From: Sphingosinicella sp. LHD-64
GTDB taxonomy: Bacteria; Pseudomonadota; Alphaproteobacteria; Sphingomonadales; Sphingomonadaceae
NCBI RefSeq assembly: GCF_031157375.1
Contig: NZ_JAVIFV010000001.1
Span: forward strand, 806,001 to 870,000
DNA length: 64,000 bases
Direction of reading: 5' to 3'
Within the stretch, counting starts at the first letter, position 1. Each line of letters starts with the position of its first letter. This document shows positions 16,760 to 26,467 of the stretch, piece after piece. The notes under the pieces were generated by a model that saw only the letters and a list, made by a program, of their open reading frames with translations, was not told where the DNA came from and did not search any database. The translations under genes were made by a program, and so were the position numbers.

Positions 16760-18139
16760 ATGGGGGGCAGGCGGAATTTGGCCGTCGGGTTGGGCGCTGC
16801 GGGCATCCTCGCGGCGCTTCTTCTTGTTCTGTTTCATCCGCAGGGCGCCGAGGCGACCCTGCAGGACCAGACGAGCGGCGCGACCTTCGTCGGCGTCGCC
16901 ACCTGCGGCGGCTCGACCTGTCATGGCCGCAGCGAGGCCGACGGCCCGGTCGTCCGCCAGGACGAGATCATGCTCTGGCAGGATCCGTCGAGCGCTGCGG
17001 GGGCCCACAGCCGCGCTTATGCGGTGCTCCAGGATCCGCGCAGCCAGGTGATCGCCCAGCGGCTCGGCATCGGCGAGGCGACCAGCGCGCCGATGTGCCT
17101 CGGCTGTCACGCGACGCCCGCCGGCCAGCGCGGCACCCGCTTCCAGCTCTCCGACGGCGTCGGCTGCGAATCGTGCCATGGTGCCGCCTCGGGCTGGCTC
17201 TCCAGCCACTATGCGGTCGGCGGCACCCATGCGAACAACGTGGCGCGCGGCCTGATCCCGCTTGAGAACCCGCGGGTGCGCGCCGGCGTCTGCCTCGACT
17301 GCCATTTCGGCAGCGCCGACGAGGGCCAGTTCGTCACCCACCGGATCATGGCCGCCGGCCATCCGCGCATCTCGTTCGAGCTCGACCTGTTCACGACGCT
17401 GCAGGCGCACCATCAGGAAGACGACGACTACCGGACACGCAAGGGCCGCGCCGATGCGGTGCGCACCTGGGCGGTCGGCCAGGCGATGGCGCTGGAGCGC
17501 TCGCTCTCGCTGTTCGCCAGCCAGCGCCGCGGCATGGAGGGGATGTTCCCCGAATTCTACTTCTTCGACTGCCACTCCTGCCACCGGCAGATTTCGGACG
17601 ACGTGAACTACCGCCCGACCGCGGTCGCCAATCCGGGCCGCCCGATCCCGTCGGGCATGCCGCCCTACAATGACGAGAACATGATCATGCTGGCGGCGGC
17701 GGCGCGGGTGATGGCGCCGGGCCTCGCCCAGCAGTTCGAGCGCGACAGCCGCGCCTTCCACCAGGCGATCGCGCGCGAGCGCAGCTCCGCGGTGGTCGCC
17801 GCCGGGCGCCTGCGCCAGACTGCGCAGGCGATGGTCGAGGCCTTCACCTCCGCCAACGTCACCCGCCAGACCACCTTCGCGATCATCGATTCGATCACCA
17901 GCGACGCGATCAATCCGCGCTTCACCGATTATGCGGGCAGCGTGCAGGCGGTGATGGCGACCGACACCCTGCTCTCCTCCCTGGTCAACCAGGGCGAGGT
18001 GTCCGAGGCGACCGCCAACACCATTCGCGCCGACATCAACGGGGCCTATCGCGCGGTGCGCGACCCCAATGCCTACAGTCCGGGGGATTTCCGTGCCAGC
18101 CTTGGCCGCGCCGCGGCGGCCATCCGGAGACTCAGGTGA
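16760..18139 (+). CDS. pentaheme c-type cytochrome (cytochrome c554-like), first gene of electron-transfer operon
   Basis: 459 residues from an ATG at 16760 preceded by GGAGGG. An N-terminal hydrophobic segment (LAVGLGAAGILAALLLVLF) acts as signal peptide or anchor. Haem sites are an unusual CX4CH (CGGSTCH, Cys49) and four CXXCH at Cys113, 136, 178 and 271. His residues such as those in GAHSRAY and AGHPRISFE may be distal ligands. The C-terminal ~170 residues are helical and haem-free. The order resembles cytochrome c554/multihaem domains. It overlaps the next gene by 4 nt and heads a four-gene operon, so it probably passes electrons in the periplasm to the outer-membrane components. Confidence 0.88.
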   Translation: MGGRRNLAVGLGAAGILAALLLVLFHPQGAEATLQDQTSGATFVGVATCGGSTCHGRSEADGPVVRQDEIMLWQDPSSAAGAHSRAYAVLQDPRSQVIAQRLGIGEATSAPMCLGCHATPAGQRGTRFQLSDGVGCESCHGAASGWLSSHYAVGGTHANNVARGLIPLENPRVRAGVCLDCHFGSADEGQFVTHRIMAAGHPRISFELDLFTTLQAHHQEDDDYRTRKGRADAVRTWAVGQAMALERSLSLFASQRRGMEGMFPEFYFFDCHSCHRQISDDVNYRPTAVANPGRPIPSGMPPYNDENMIMLAAAARVMAPGLAQQFERDSRAFHQAIARERSSAVVAAGRLRQTAQAMVEAFTSANVTRQTTFAIIDSITSDAINPRFTDYAGSVQAVMATDTLLSSLVNQGEVSEATANTIRADINGAYRAVRDPNAYSPGDFRASLGRAAAAIRRLR

Positions 18140-20103
18140 AGCGTAGCGTATCCAGTATCGCCATTGCCGCTCTTATCGTCGGCTCCTGCGGGGGCGGTGG
18201 AGGTGGTGATTCGAACACCCCCCAGCCGCCCGCGCCGCCGCCGCCACCGCCGGCCGCGTCCTTCCAGACGCCGGCGCTCGAGCGGCTGACCGTTGCGGAC
18301 ATCCAGAGGATCATCGCCCAGGGCGTCGCTGAAGCGCAGGCGCAGGGTCAGCCCTCCGGCTTCGTCGTGATCGACCGCGTCGGCAACGTGCTCGCCGTGT
18401 TCGCGATGAACGGCGCCAACCTGACGCTGCGCACGCCGCAGGCGCCGAACGGCCAGAACGACGCGCTCCAGGGCCTCAACCTGCCGGCGCCGGCGGCGCT
18501 GGCCGGCGGCATCTCCAAGGCGCTGACCTCCTCCTATTTCTCCTCGGTCGGCGCGGCCTTCTCGACCCGCACCGCCAACGACATCGTCCAGGAGACGCTG
18601 CCGCCGTCGGGCGCCACCGGCGGGCTCGAGAGCGGCCCGCTGTTCAGCGTCCAGTTCAGCCAGCTGCCCTGCTCCGATGTCTCGTCGCGCTTCCCGAACC
18701 GGGCCGGCACCCATCGCGGGCCACTGGGCGCGGGCGCCGATCCGGGCTCCTTCCCGCTCTACAAGAACGGCGCGGTGGTCGGCGCGGTCGCGGTGGTCGG
18801 CGACGGTGTCTACGGTTTCGACCGGGAATATCGCGACAACGATCGCAGCATCGAGGAGACGATCGCGCTCGCCGCGACGACCGGCTTCGAGCCGAGGCCC
18901 GAGATCCGCGCCAACCGGATCACGGTCGACGGCTTCCTGCTGCGCTATTCCGACGCGACCCCTGCCGATTTCCGGAGCAATCCGGCGAGCGCGCCCGCCT
19001 TTGCCACCATCAACGGCACGGCCGGCAACCTCGTCTCGGTGCCCGGCTATTACGACGCGGCGGCCGGCGTCGTGCAGGGCACGATCTACGGCACCGAGGA
19101 ATCGGGCGTGCGCCCGGCGGCGGCCGGCGAATATGGCGTCCCGGAAGTCTGGGTGGTCAGCGACGGCGCCGGCAACAACCGCTTCCCCGTCCGCCCGGGC
19201 ACCGACGGCGCCGGCGCGCTCAGCGCCGCCGAGGTGCGGACCATGCTCGAGGAAGCCTTTCAGGTGCAGCGCGCCGCCCGTGCGCAGCTGCGCATTGAGG
19301 CGCCGGGCGAGCCCGAGGCGCGCGCCCAGAACACGATCGTGGTCGTCGACACCAATGGCGAGATCCTCGGCCTGGTGCGCGGTCCCGACGCGCTGCCGGA
19401 CGCGATCGACGCGGTGCCGCAGAAGGCGCGCACCACCGTCTTCTTCTCGAGCCCGAGCGCGGCCGCCTACCTGCAGGCGCATCCCGATCCCGAGGTGCGG
19501 GCCTATGTCGCTGCGGTCCGCACCTTCCTCGGCGATCCCAATGCACTGACCGGCGGCACCGCCTTCGCGCTGCGCTCGATCGGCAACCTCGCCCGCCCCT
19601 ACTTCCCGGACGGCGAGCTCGCCACCCCGCCCGGGCCGCTGTCGGTGCCGATCGACCGGTTCAACATCTTCTCGACCGGCCTCCAGTCGCAGCTGATCGA
19701 AGACGACATCATCCAGCACATTCGCTTCATCCTTGGGCTCAACCCGGCTGACGTGCCACAGACCTGCTCGGATGCGCCAACGATCCGGCCCGGCTTCAAC
19801 CGCTTCAACAACGGCCTCACTCTCTTCGCGGGCGGCGTGCCGATCTACCGCAACGGCACGCTCGTCGGCGCGATCGCCGCATCGGGCGACGGCAACGACC
19901 AGAGCGACATGATCGCCTTCCTCGGCCTCCACAATGCCGGCCTGAAACTGGGCGGTGCGATCGGCAACGCGCCGACCAGCATCCGCGCCGATCGCATATT
20001 CGTGCCGGCTGGCAACGGCGGCACCTCGAACCTGCGCTATGTCCGCTGCCCATTCGCGCCGTTCGTCGGCTCGAACGAACAGAATGTGTGCCAGGGCAAA
20101 TGA
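18136..20103 (+). CDS. lipoprotein with two GlcG/HbpS-like haem-binding units
   Basis: 655 residues with a GTG start overlapping the upstream stop (GTGA). A lipobox (IVGSC) puts the N-terminal Cys at about residue 17, followed by a Gly run and a Pro-rich linker. Two similar units follow: TVADIQRIIAQGVAEAQAQG...FVVIDRVGNVLAVF with later FPLYKNGAVVGAVAVVGDG, and LSAAEVRTMLEEAF...TIVVVDTNGEILGLV with VPIYRNGTLVGAIAASGDG. This pattern is that of GlcG/HbpS (PF03928) proteins, some of which bind haem. It should be anchored to a membrane. Within the operon it could deliver or sense haem, or act as a structural part of the conduit; that role is inferred. Confidence 0.75.
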   Translation: MKRSVSSIAIAALIVGSCGGGGGGDSNTPQPPAPPPPPPAASFQTPALERLTVADIQRIIAQGVAEAQAQGQPSGFVVIDRVGNVLAVFAMNGANLTLRTPQAPNGQNDALQGLNLPAPAALAGGISKALTSSYFSSVGAAFSTRTANDIVQETLPPSGATGGLESGPLFSVQFSQLPCSDVSSRFPNRAGTHRGPLGAGADPGSFPLYKNGAVVGAVAVVGDGVYGFDREYRDNDRSIEETIALAATTGFEPRPEIRANRITVDGFLLRYSDATPADFRSNPASAPAFATINGTAGNLVSVPGYYDAAAGVVQGTIYGTEESGVRPAAAGEYGVPEVWVVSDGAGNNRFPVRPGTDGAGALSAAEVRTMLEEAFQVQRAARAQLRIEAPGEPEARAQNTIVVVDTNGEILGLVRGPDALPDAIDAVPQKARTTVFFSSPSAAAYLQAHPDPEVRAYVAAVRTFLGDPNALTGGTAFALRSIGNLARPYFPDGELATPPGPLSVPIDRFNIFSTGLQSQLIEDDIIQHIRFILGLNPADVPQTCSDAPTIRPGFNRFNNGLTLFAGGVPIYRNGTLVGAIAASGDGNDQSDMIAFLGLHNAGLKLGGAIGNAPTSIRADRIFVPAGNGGTSNLRYVRCPFAPFVGSNEQNVCQGK

Positions 20104-22160
20104 CGCTCGCCACCGCCTTCCTCTCTTTGATGACGACGGCGGGACCGGCGGCGCTCGCGGCCGAGCCGGCGGCGCAGCCGTTGGCTGCGCCGAGCGCGGC
20201 CAGCACCCTCACCATGGCCTGGCTGGCGGGCGTCCTGCAGGACGTCCCGCCGGAGGGCGAGACCCAAGCCGCTGCGCCGGCCCAAGTCGAGCCGGCCGCG
20301 CCGCCGCAGGTCAACGAGCGCGGCGAACCGCCGGCGACGCCGGTCGAGCAGGAGCTGATCGACGGCCGCCGCCGCCCCGACATCCAGCGGCCGCTGCCGG
20401 GCGAGATCGAACAGTTCAATCCCGGCGCGATCCGCTCGCCGCCGCCCCAGGCCTTCCCGACGGACCATCTTCCGGTCCCGGACCGCTGGCGCCTGATCCA
20501 GTCGCTCGGCCTGGTGCGCGAGCGCTGGTGGGACCCCTACAACCAGAACACCTACAAAGGCGACCGCCCGATCTGCATCCCGAGTGACGAGGAGCAGGAG
20601 CGCCGGCGCCAGCTGCGCGAGGAGGCCGCCGCCCGCGGCGAGCCCGCGCCCTATGGCAGCGCACCCTGCCGCACCCCGCGCCTTCTCGGCCTCACCGGCC
20701 CCGACTGGTTCTTCGTCGGCAGCGCCGTCTCCGACACCGTCATCGAGCCGCGCACCTTCCCGCTGCCGGGCGGCGAGCAGAACACCGACCGGCCGGGCGG
20801 CAACGACGTGTTCGGCCGCAACAACAGCCTCGTCGCGGTCCAGACCTTCATCTTCAGCGCCGCGCTGATCAAGGGCTCGACCGCCTACAAGCCGCCCGAC
20901 GTCGAATGGCGCATCACCCTGGCCGCGCAGGCGAACTATGTCGACGTGCCCGACCGGCGCATCCTCGACGTGCGTCCGTCGGTCAGCTCCAACCGCTTCG
21001 ATTATGCGCTGGGCGTCCAGGAGGCGTTCCTCGACTATCACGTCATCAACACCTCCTATCGCTATGATTTCTGGTCGATCCGCGTCGGCATCCAGCCGTT
21101 CCAGCTCGATTTCCGTGGCTTCCTGTTCCAGGACAGTAACCTGGGCTTCCGCCTGTTCGGCAATCGTGACAACAACCGCTGGCAGTTCAACCTGGCGGCG
21201 ATCTGGCGGCTGGAGAAGGATACCAATTCCGGCCTCAACAACCTGTTCCAGACGCCGCGGCAGGACTGGATTCTGCACGGCAACGTCTACCGCCAGGATT
21301 TTCCGGTGGTGGGCCTCACCAGCGAGCTCAGCGTCACCTGGAACATCAACCGCGAGCGCGACAGCATCGAGGTCGACGACAACGGCTTCCCGGTCCGTCC
21401 CGCGCTGATCGGCAACCTCCAGCCGCGCGACTATGACGCCTGGTATTTCGGCTATGGCGTCGACGGCCGCATCGGCCGATTGAACCTCACCGCCTTTGGC
21501 TACGCGCTGTTCGGATCGGACCGGAACAGCAACTTCACCGGCGAGGAGGCGCGGCTCGAATCCTTCTTCGCCGCGGCCGAACCGTCCTACGATTTCAACT
21601 GGATCCGCGTCCGCGGCGCGGCGCTGTTTGCCAGCGGCGACGACAATCCGTTCGACAATGTGCAGCGCGGCTTCGATGCGATCTTCGAGAATCCGATCTT
21701 CGCCGGCGCCGATACCAGCTATTGGATCCGCCAGTCGATCCCGCTGATCGGCGGCGCCCGCGCGGTGAATCTCTCTGGGCGCAACGGCATCCTCAACGAT
21801 CTGAGGTCGTCGAAGGAGCAGGGCCAGTCGAACTTCGTCAATCCGGGCACGATGCTGCTCGGCGTCGGCGCCGATTTCGACATCACGCCGGCGGTGCGCC
21901 TGTCGGTCAACGCCAACCATCTCTGGTTCCACCGGACCGGCGTGCTCGAAGTGCTGCGCCAGCAGCAGAACATCAACCGCGACATCGGGTGGGACCTATC
22001 CGCCGCAGTGATTTGGCGCCCGACCTTCATCCAGAACGTCGTGTTCCGGCTCTCCGGCGCGATCCTGCAGCCCGGCGAGGGCTTCCGCGACCTGTTCGAG
22101 AATGCCCGGCGCGACGAGCGCTATTATTCTGTCCTGTTCAATGCGATCCTGACGTACTGA
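20100..22160 (+). CDS. large outer-membrane beta-barrel, probable porin partner of the multihaem cytochromes
   Basis: 686 residues; the ATG at 20100 overlaps the previous stop by 4 nt. A signal peptide (to about ALAA) and a Pro/Ala-rich periplasmic stretch of ~120 residues precede alternating hydrophobic strands with many aromatic residues (SYRYDFWSIRVGIQPFQLDF, WQFNLAAIWRLEK, FNWIRVRGAALFAS). The chain ends in Tyr (NAILTY), typical of outer-membrane barrels. Two Cys (ICIP and APCR) lie in the region before the barrel. Length is close to MtrB-type porins (~700). It may sheath a cytochrome across the outer membrane; similarity to MtrB is by position and size, not by a recognised motif. Confidence 0.75.
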   Translation: MTLATAFLSLMTTAGPAALAAEPAAQPLAAPSAASTLTMAWLAGVLQDVPPEGETQAAAPAQVEPAAPPQVNERGEPPATPVEQELIDGRRRPDIQRPLPGEIEQFNPGAIRSPPPQAFPTDHLPVPDRWRLIQSLGLVRERWWDPYNQNTYKGDRPICIPSDEEQERRRQLREEAAARGEPAPYGSAPCRTPRLLGLTGPDWFFVGSAVSDTVIEPRTFPLPGGEQNTDRPGGNDVFGRNNSLVAVQTFIFSAALIKGSTAYKPPDVEWRITLAAQANYVDVPDRRILDVRPSVSSNRFDYALGVQEAFLDYHVINTSYRYDFWSIRVGIQPFQLDFRGFLFQDSNLGFRLFGNRDNNRWQFNLAAIWRLEKDTNSGLNNLFQTPRQDWILHGNVYRQDFPVVGLTSELSVTWNINRERDSIEVDDNGFPVRPALIGNLQPRDYDAWYFGYGVDGRIGRLNLTAFGYALFGSDRNSNFTGEEARLESFFAAAEPSYDFNWIRVRGAALFASGDDNPFDNVQRGFDAIFENPIFAGADTSYWIRQSIPLIGGARAVNLSGRNGILNDLRSSKEQGQSNFVNPGTMLLGVGADFDITPAVRLSVNANHLWFHRTGVLEVLRQQQNINRDIGWDLSAAVIWRPTFIQNVVFRLSGAILQPGEGFRDLFENARRDERYYSVLFNAILTY

Positions 22161-22173
22161 GGTGATGGGGGTG

Positions 22174-25100
22174 ATGCGCGTCAGCCAGATTGCGAAGACC
22201 GCGTTCATCGGGGCTGCGCTCGCGGCCTCCGCCTTCATGGGCGCGACCCAGCTCGGTGCCGCCGCCAAGGAAAAGCCGGTGGTGCGCGACTACAGCCTGG
22301 TGCGCGCCGCGCCGGCGCCACGCACGCAGGACTGGAACGAGGCCGAGACGAAGAGCGCCGGCTGCCAGTCCTGCCACACTTCCAGCGACGCCCACACCAT
22401 GCACCGCTCGCCGGCGGTGATCCTGGGCTGCACCGACTGCCACGGCGGCAACCCGCAGGTCGTCGCGCCCGCCGGCTCGACCCCGGAATCGGCGAGCGAC
22501 CCGGCCTACGTCGCCGCACGCGACGCGGCCCACGTCCTGCCGCGCTATCCGGAAACCTGGCACTGGCCCTCCTCGGCCAATCCCAGCCGGACCTACACTT
22601 TGCTCAACGTCGAGGCGCCCGAATATGTGCGCTTCGTCAACCCGTCCGACTATCGCGCCGTGCGCGATTCCTGTGGCGCCTGTCATATGGAGATCATCGA
22701 GGCGGCCGAGCGGTCGCTGATGTCCACCGGCGCGATGCTGTGGGGCGGCGCCTCCTACAACAACGGCATCGTGCCGTTCAAAAACTACCTGCTGGGCGAG
22801 GCCTATACCCGCGACGGCCTGCCGGCGCTGATCCAGTCGCCGGTGGGCGGCCAGATCACCGAGGAGCAGCGCGCCCGCGGCGTCATCGCGTCGATGTATC
22901 CGCTGCCGACATGGCACGTCGTGCCACCGGGCGACGTCTTCCGCGTGTTCGAGCGGGGCGGCCGCAACATCAACACCCAGTTCGCCGAAGTGGGCCTTCC
23001 CAACCCGACCGGCATCATCCAGCGCCTCGAGGAGCCGGGGCGTCCGGACATCCGCCAGTCGAACCGCGGCGCCGGCACCGGCCTTCGCGTCTCGATCCCG
23101 GTCCTCAACGTCCACAAGACCCGCCTCAACGACCCGTTCATGTGGTTCATGGGCACCAACGACCAGCCGGGCGACTATCGCCATTCCGGCTGCGCGGGCT
23201 GCCACGTCGTCTATGCCAACGACCGCGAGCCCAGGCACAGCCTGACCTATGCGCAATATGGCCGTGACGGCCAGACCGCGACCGTCGACCCCGTCATCGC
23301 CCGCCTCACCCCGCGCGGCGAGCATGGCGAAGGCGAGGCGGCGCACAGCGAGGGGGAGGCCCATAGCGAGGAAGCGGCCGAGGAGCCGGTCGGCGGCGAC
23401 GACACCGCGGACGAGAACCGCCAGACCCGGCCGGGTGCGGAGGCGCCCGCCGACGCCAACCACGCCGCCGTCCGCGAGCGCGGCCATCCGCTGCGCCACG
23501 TCTTCACCCGGGCGATCCCGACCTCGCAGTGCATGAGCTGCCACATGCACCAGCCGAACATCTTCCTGAATTCCTATCTCGGCTACACGATGTGGGACTA
23601 TGAGTCCGACGCCGACCTGATGTGGCCCGGGCCCGAGAACCGCCTGCCGGCACGCAATGCCGGGGAAGAGCGCGCCTTCCGCAACCAGAGCTATCCCACC
23701 GAGGACGTGCGGCACGAGATCCTCGACCGCAACCCGGAGGCCGCGGCCGAGCGTGGCCTGTGGGCCGATCCCGAATTCCTGCGCGAGGTCTATGACCGGG
23801 TGAACCCGCTCGCCCGCCAGACCCAGTTCGCCGACTATCACAGCCACGGCTGGAACTTCCGCGCGATCTTCCGCCGCGATCGCGAGGGCAATCTGGTCGA
23901 CGCCGAGGGCCAGATCATCCCGCCGGACGATCCCGACATCTTCCGCCGCGAAGGCGAGGGCCTGTTCGTGCCCGTGGGCGTCAATCCAGGCCGGTCGGTC
24001 CATATGATGGACATCCACGCCGAGCGCGGCCTGCAATGCGCCGACTGCCACTTCGCCCGCGATGCGCACGGCAACGGCTTCCTCTACGGCGAGGTCGCCA
24101 ATGCGATCGAGATCGGCTGCAAGGACTGCCACGGCACGGTGCGCGACTATGCCAACCTCAGGACCTCCAATCTCGCCGCGCCGCCGGCCGGCACCAATCT
24201 CGAGCTGATCCGCAACGAGGACGGCCGCCGCCGCTTCGAATGGGTCGAGCGCGAGGGCCGCCGCGTCCTCATCCAGCGCTCGATCGTCGATCCGAACCTC
24301 GAATGGGAGGTGAGCCAGGTCCGCGACAGCGCCGACGCCAGCCTGCCGCCCTGCGAGGCGCGCGGCGACCAGGCGACGCCGGGGCCCTGCTTCAACCAGC
24401 TCTCCGCCCGCGCCAAGCTGATGAGCCGCACCGGCGCGGAGACCGGCCGCTTCGTCTTCGGCTCGGGCGTGCCCGACACCGAGCTCGCCCACCCCGACAG
24501 CGAGATGGCCTGCTTCACCTGCCACTTGTCGTGGACCACGAGCTGCGCCGGCTGCCACCTGCCGATCGAGGCGAACAACCGCACCGTCATCCATCATTAT
24601 GACGGCGACGAGACACGCAACTTCGCGACCTACAACCCGCAGGTCGCGCGCGACGAGATGTTCCAGCTGGGCCGCCACCAGACCACCAAGGGCAACATCA
24701 TCGCCCCGATCCGGTCGACCTCGGCGCTGATCCTGTCCTCGACCAACGTCAACCGCGAGCGGATCTACGTCCAGCAGCCGCCGATCGCGGCGTCGGGCTA
24801 TTCGTCCCAGGCGTTCGCGCCGCACTTCCCGCACACCGTGCGCCGGACGGAGACGAAGACCTGTACCGACTGCCACATCAGCGAGAACGAGGACAACAAT
24901 GCGATCATGGCGCAATTGCTGCTCCATGGGACGAACTTCGTGAACTTCGTCGGCATGCACGCCTGGCTCGGCCTCGAGGGCGGGTTCGAGGCGGTGCGCG
25001 TCACCGAATGGGAGGAGCCGCAGGCGGTGCTCGGCTCCTACCTCCACCGCTATGCCTATCCGGACTATTACCGGATGCATGTCGAGCGGAACAACCGCGA

Positions 25101-26424
25101 GCTCATCAACTGGACCCGCGGCCGTGCGTTCGACCGCAACTTCTCGGGCGAGCCGGGCGGCTTCGAGCAGTTCGCCAACATCGTCCAGGGCACGCGCGAT
25201 CCGGTCCGCTGCCTGCAGGCGCGCGGCGAATATATGTTCGTGGCGGAAGGCCGGGGCGGGTTCATGGTCTATGACATCGCCTCGATCGGCAACAAGGGCG
25301 TGTCCGAGCGCATCCTGACCGGGCCGTTCTCGCGCCTCGGTCACAACACCCGGGTCCGCTCAAGCAACGCGACCTGCGTGGCACTGCCGACCAACCAGCC
25401 GATCCGGCCCGACCGCAACGACATGATGGCCGAGACCCAGCGGCCGCAGCCCAACGGCACGACGATCAGCCTGCTCGAGGAGAATCAGGAGCAGCGGATG
25501 CACGAGCTCTACCGCTATGCGGTGGTGACCGACGCCGAGGAGGGCCTGATCCTCGTCAATGTCGACACGATGGCGAACGGCGAGCCACGCGACAATTTCC
25601 TGCGCCGCGCCGAGCTCACCACCGGCGGCACCGCGTGGAACGAGAACGGTGTGCTGACCGGCGCCCGCCACATCACGCTGGCCGGCACCTATGCCTACAT
25701 CATCGCCGATGCCGGCCTCGTCGTCGTCGACCTGAACGAGCCGCTGACGCCGCGCCTCGTCGCGACCCGGCCGCTCAACGACGGCCGTGCCTCGGTGATC
25801 CAGTTCCGCTATCTCTGGGTAACCGACGCCGACGGCCTCAAGCTGTTCGACGTGACCCGCATGGCCGATCCGGTCGCGGTGCCGTCGGCGACGGTGCCGC
25901 TGCAGGACGCCCGCCGCATCTACCTCGCCCGCACCTACGCCTATGTCGCTGCGAAGAGCCAAGGCCTGGCGATCATCAACGTCACCAATCCGCTGCGCCC
26001 GCAGCCGCCGATGTTCGTCACTCTCGACGGGCAGATGAACGACGTCGAGGACGTGGTCGTCGGCTCCACCAACGCCGCGCTCTATGCCTATGTCGCGGAC
26101 GGGCGGAACGGCCTCAAGGTGCTGCAGCTGACCTCGTTCGCCACCTCGAACCAGGTCTACGGCTTCTCGCCCCGGCCGATCCCCGAGCTCATCGCCTGGG
26201 CCCGCACGCCGACGCCGGCGATCGCTCTCTCCAAGGGCCTCGACCGCGACCGCGCCGTCGACGAGACCGGCCACCAGATCGCGGTGTTCGGCCGCCTCGG
26301 CTCGCGCCCGTTCAACCGTCAGGAGATGGAGCGCCTGTTCCTCAACCGGAGCGGCCAGCCCTACCGGGTCAGCGACCGGGGATCGATGAACGACTGGGTC
26401 GGCCCGCGCCTGGCAGCGCGCTGA
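22174..26424 (+). CDS. decaheme c-type cytochrome fused to LVIVD-type beta-propeller
   Basis: 1416 residues from an ATG at 22174 just after GGGGG. An uncleaved or cleavable signal (IAKTAFIGAALAASAFMGA) precedes ten CXXCH haem sites at Cys64, 86, 167, 340, 453, 622, 649, 780, 791 and 897. An acidic, His-rich low-complexity insert lies near residues 385-425. From about residue 1010 the chain switches to repeats such as AYIIADAGLVVVDLNEP and AYVAAKSQGLAIINVTNP, the LVIVD beta-propeller pattern. No lipobox is present. Such a large decaheme protein behind a porin gene suggests extracellular or periplasmic electron transfer, with the propeller perhaps binding a partner or substrate. The domain fusion is unusual. 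Confidence 0.88.
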   Translation: MRVSQIAKTAFIGAALAASAFMGATQLGAAAKEKPVVRDYSLVRAAPAPRTQDWNEAETKSAGCQSCHTSSDAHTMHRSPAVILGCTDCHGGNPQVVAPAGSTPESASDPAYVAARDAAHVLPRYPETWHWPSSANPSRTYTLLNVEAPEYVRFVNPSDYRAVRDSCGACHMEIIEAAERSLMSTGAMLWGGASYNNGIVPFKNYLLGEAYTRDGLPALIQSPVGGQITEEQRARGVIASMYPLPTWHVVPPGDVFRVFERGGRNINTQFAEVGLPNPTGIIQRLEEPGRPDIRQSNRGAGTGLRVSIPVLNVHKTRLNDPFMWFMGTNDQPGDYRHSGCAGCHVVYANDREPRHSLTYAQYGRDGQTATVDPVIARLTPRGEHGEGEAAHSEGEAHSEEAAEEPVGGDDTADENRQTRPGAEAPADANHAAVRERGHPLRHVFTRAIPTSQCMSCHMHQPNIFLNSYLGYTMWDYESDADLMWPGPENRLPARNAGEERAFRNQSYPTEDVRHEILDRNPEAAAERGLWADPEFLREVYDRVNPLARQTQFADYHSHGWNFRAIFRRDREGNLVDAEGQIIPPDDPDIFRREGEGLFVPVGVNPGRSVHMMDIHAERGLQCADCHFARDAHGNGFLYGEVANAIEIGCKDCHGTVRDYANLRTSNLAAPPAGTNLELIRNEDGRRRFEWVEREGRRVLIQRSIVDPNLEWEVSQVRDSADASLPPCEARGDQATPGPCFNQLSARAKLMSRTGAETGRFVFGSGVPDTELAHPDSEMACFTCHLSWTTSCAGCHLPIEANNRTVIHHYDGDETRNFATYNPQVARDEMFQLGRHQTTKGNIIAPIRSTSALILSSTNVNRERIYVQQPPIAASGYSSQAFAPHFPHTVRRTETKTCTDCHISENEDNNAIMAQLLLHGTNFVNFVGMHAWLGLEGGFEAVRVTEWEEPQAVLGSYLHRYAYPDYYRMHVERNNRELINWTRGRAFDRNFSGEPGGFEQFANIVQGTRDPVRCLQARGEYMFVAEGRGGFMVYDIASIGNKGVSERILTGPFSRLGHNTRVRSSNATCVALPTNQPIRPDRNDMMAETQRPQPNGTTISLLEENQEQRMHELYRYAVVTDAEEGLILVNVDTMANGEPRDNFLRRAELTTGGTAWNENGVLTGARHITLAGTYAYIIADAGLVVVDLNEPLTPRLVATRPLNDGRASVIQFRYLWVTDADGLKLFDVTRMADPVAVPSATVPLQDARRIYLARTYAYVAAKSQGLAIINVTNPLRPQPPMFVTLDGQMNDVEDVVVGSTNAALYAYVADGRNGLKVLQLTSFATSNQVYGFSPRPIPELIAWARTPTPAIALSKGLDRDRAVDETGHQIAVFGRLGSRPFNRQEMERLFLNRSGQPYRVSDRGSMNDWVGPRLAAR

Positions 26425-26467
26425 GGCGCCGGCTGGCGTCTGTGTCTGCCTGGTTGAATCACCAATT

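Noticed and set aside
22138-25344. Very long open frame (over 1000 codons) on the minus strand opposite the decaheme gene
   Set aside because: It is an antisense shadow caused by high GC and codon bias. The plus strand has ten haem motifs and a continuous domain structure; the antisense product has low-complexity Asp/Val/Arg/Ala composition. The same applies to other long antisense frames across the window.
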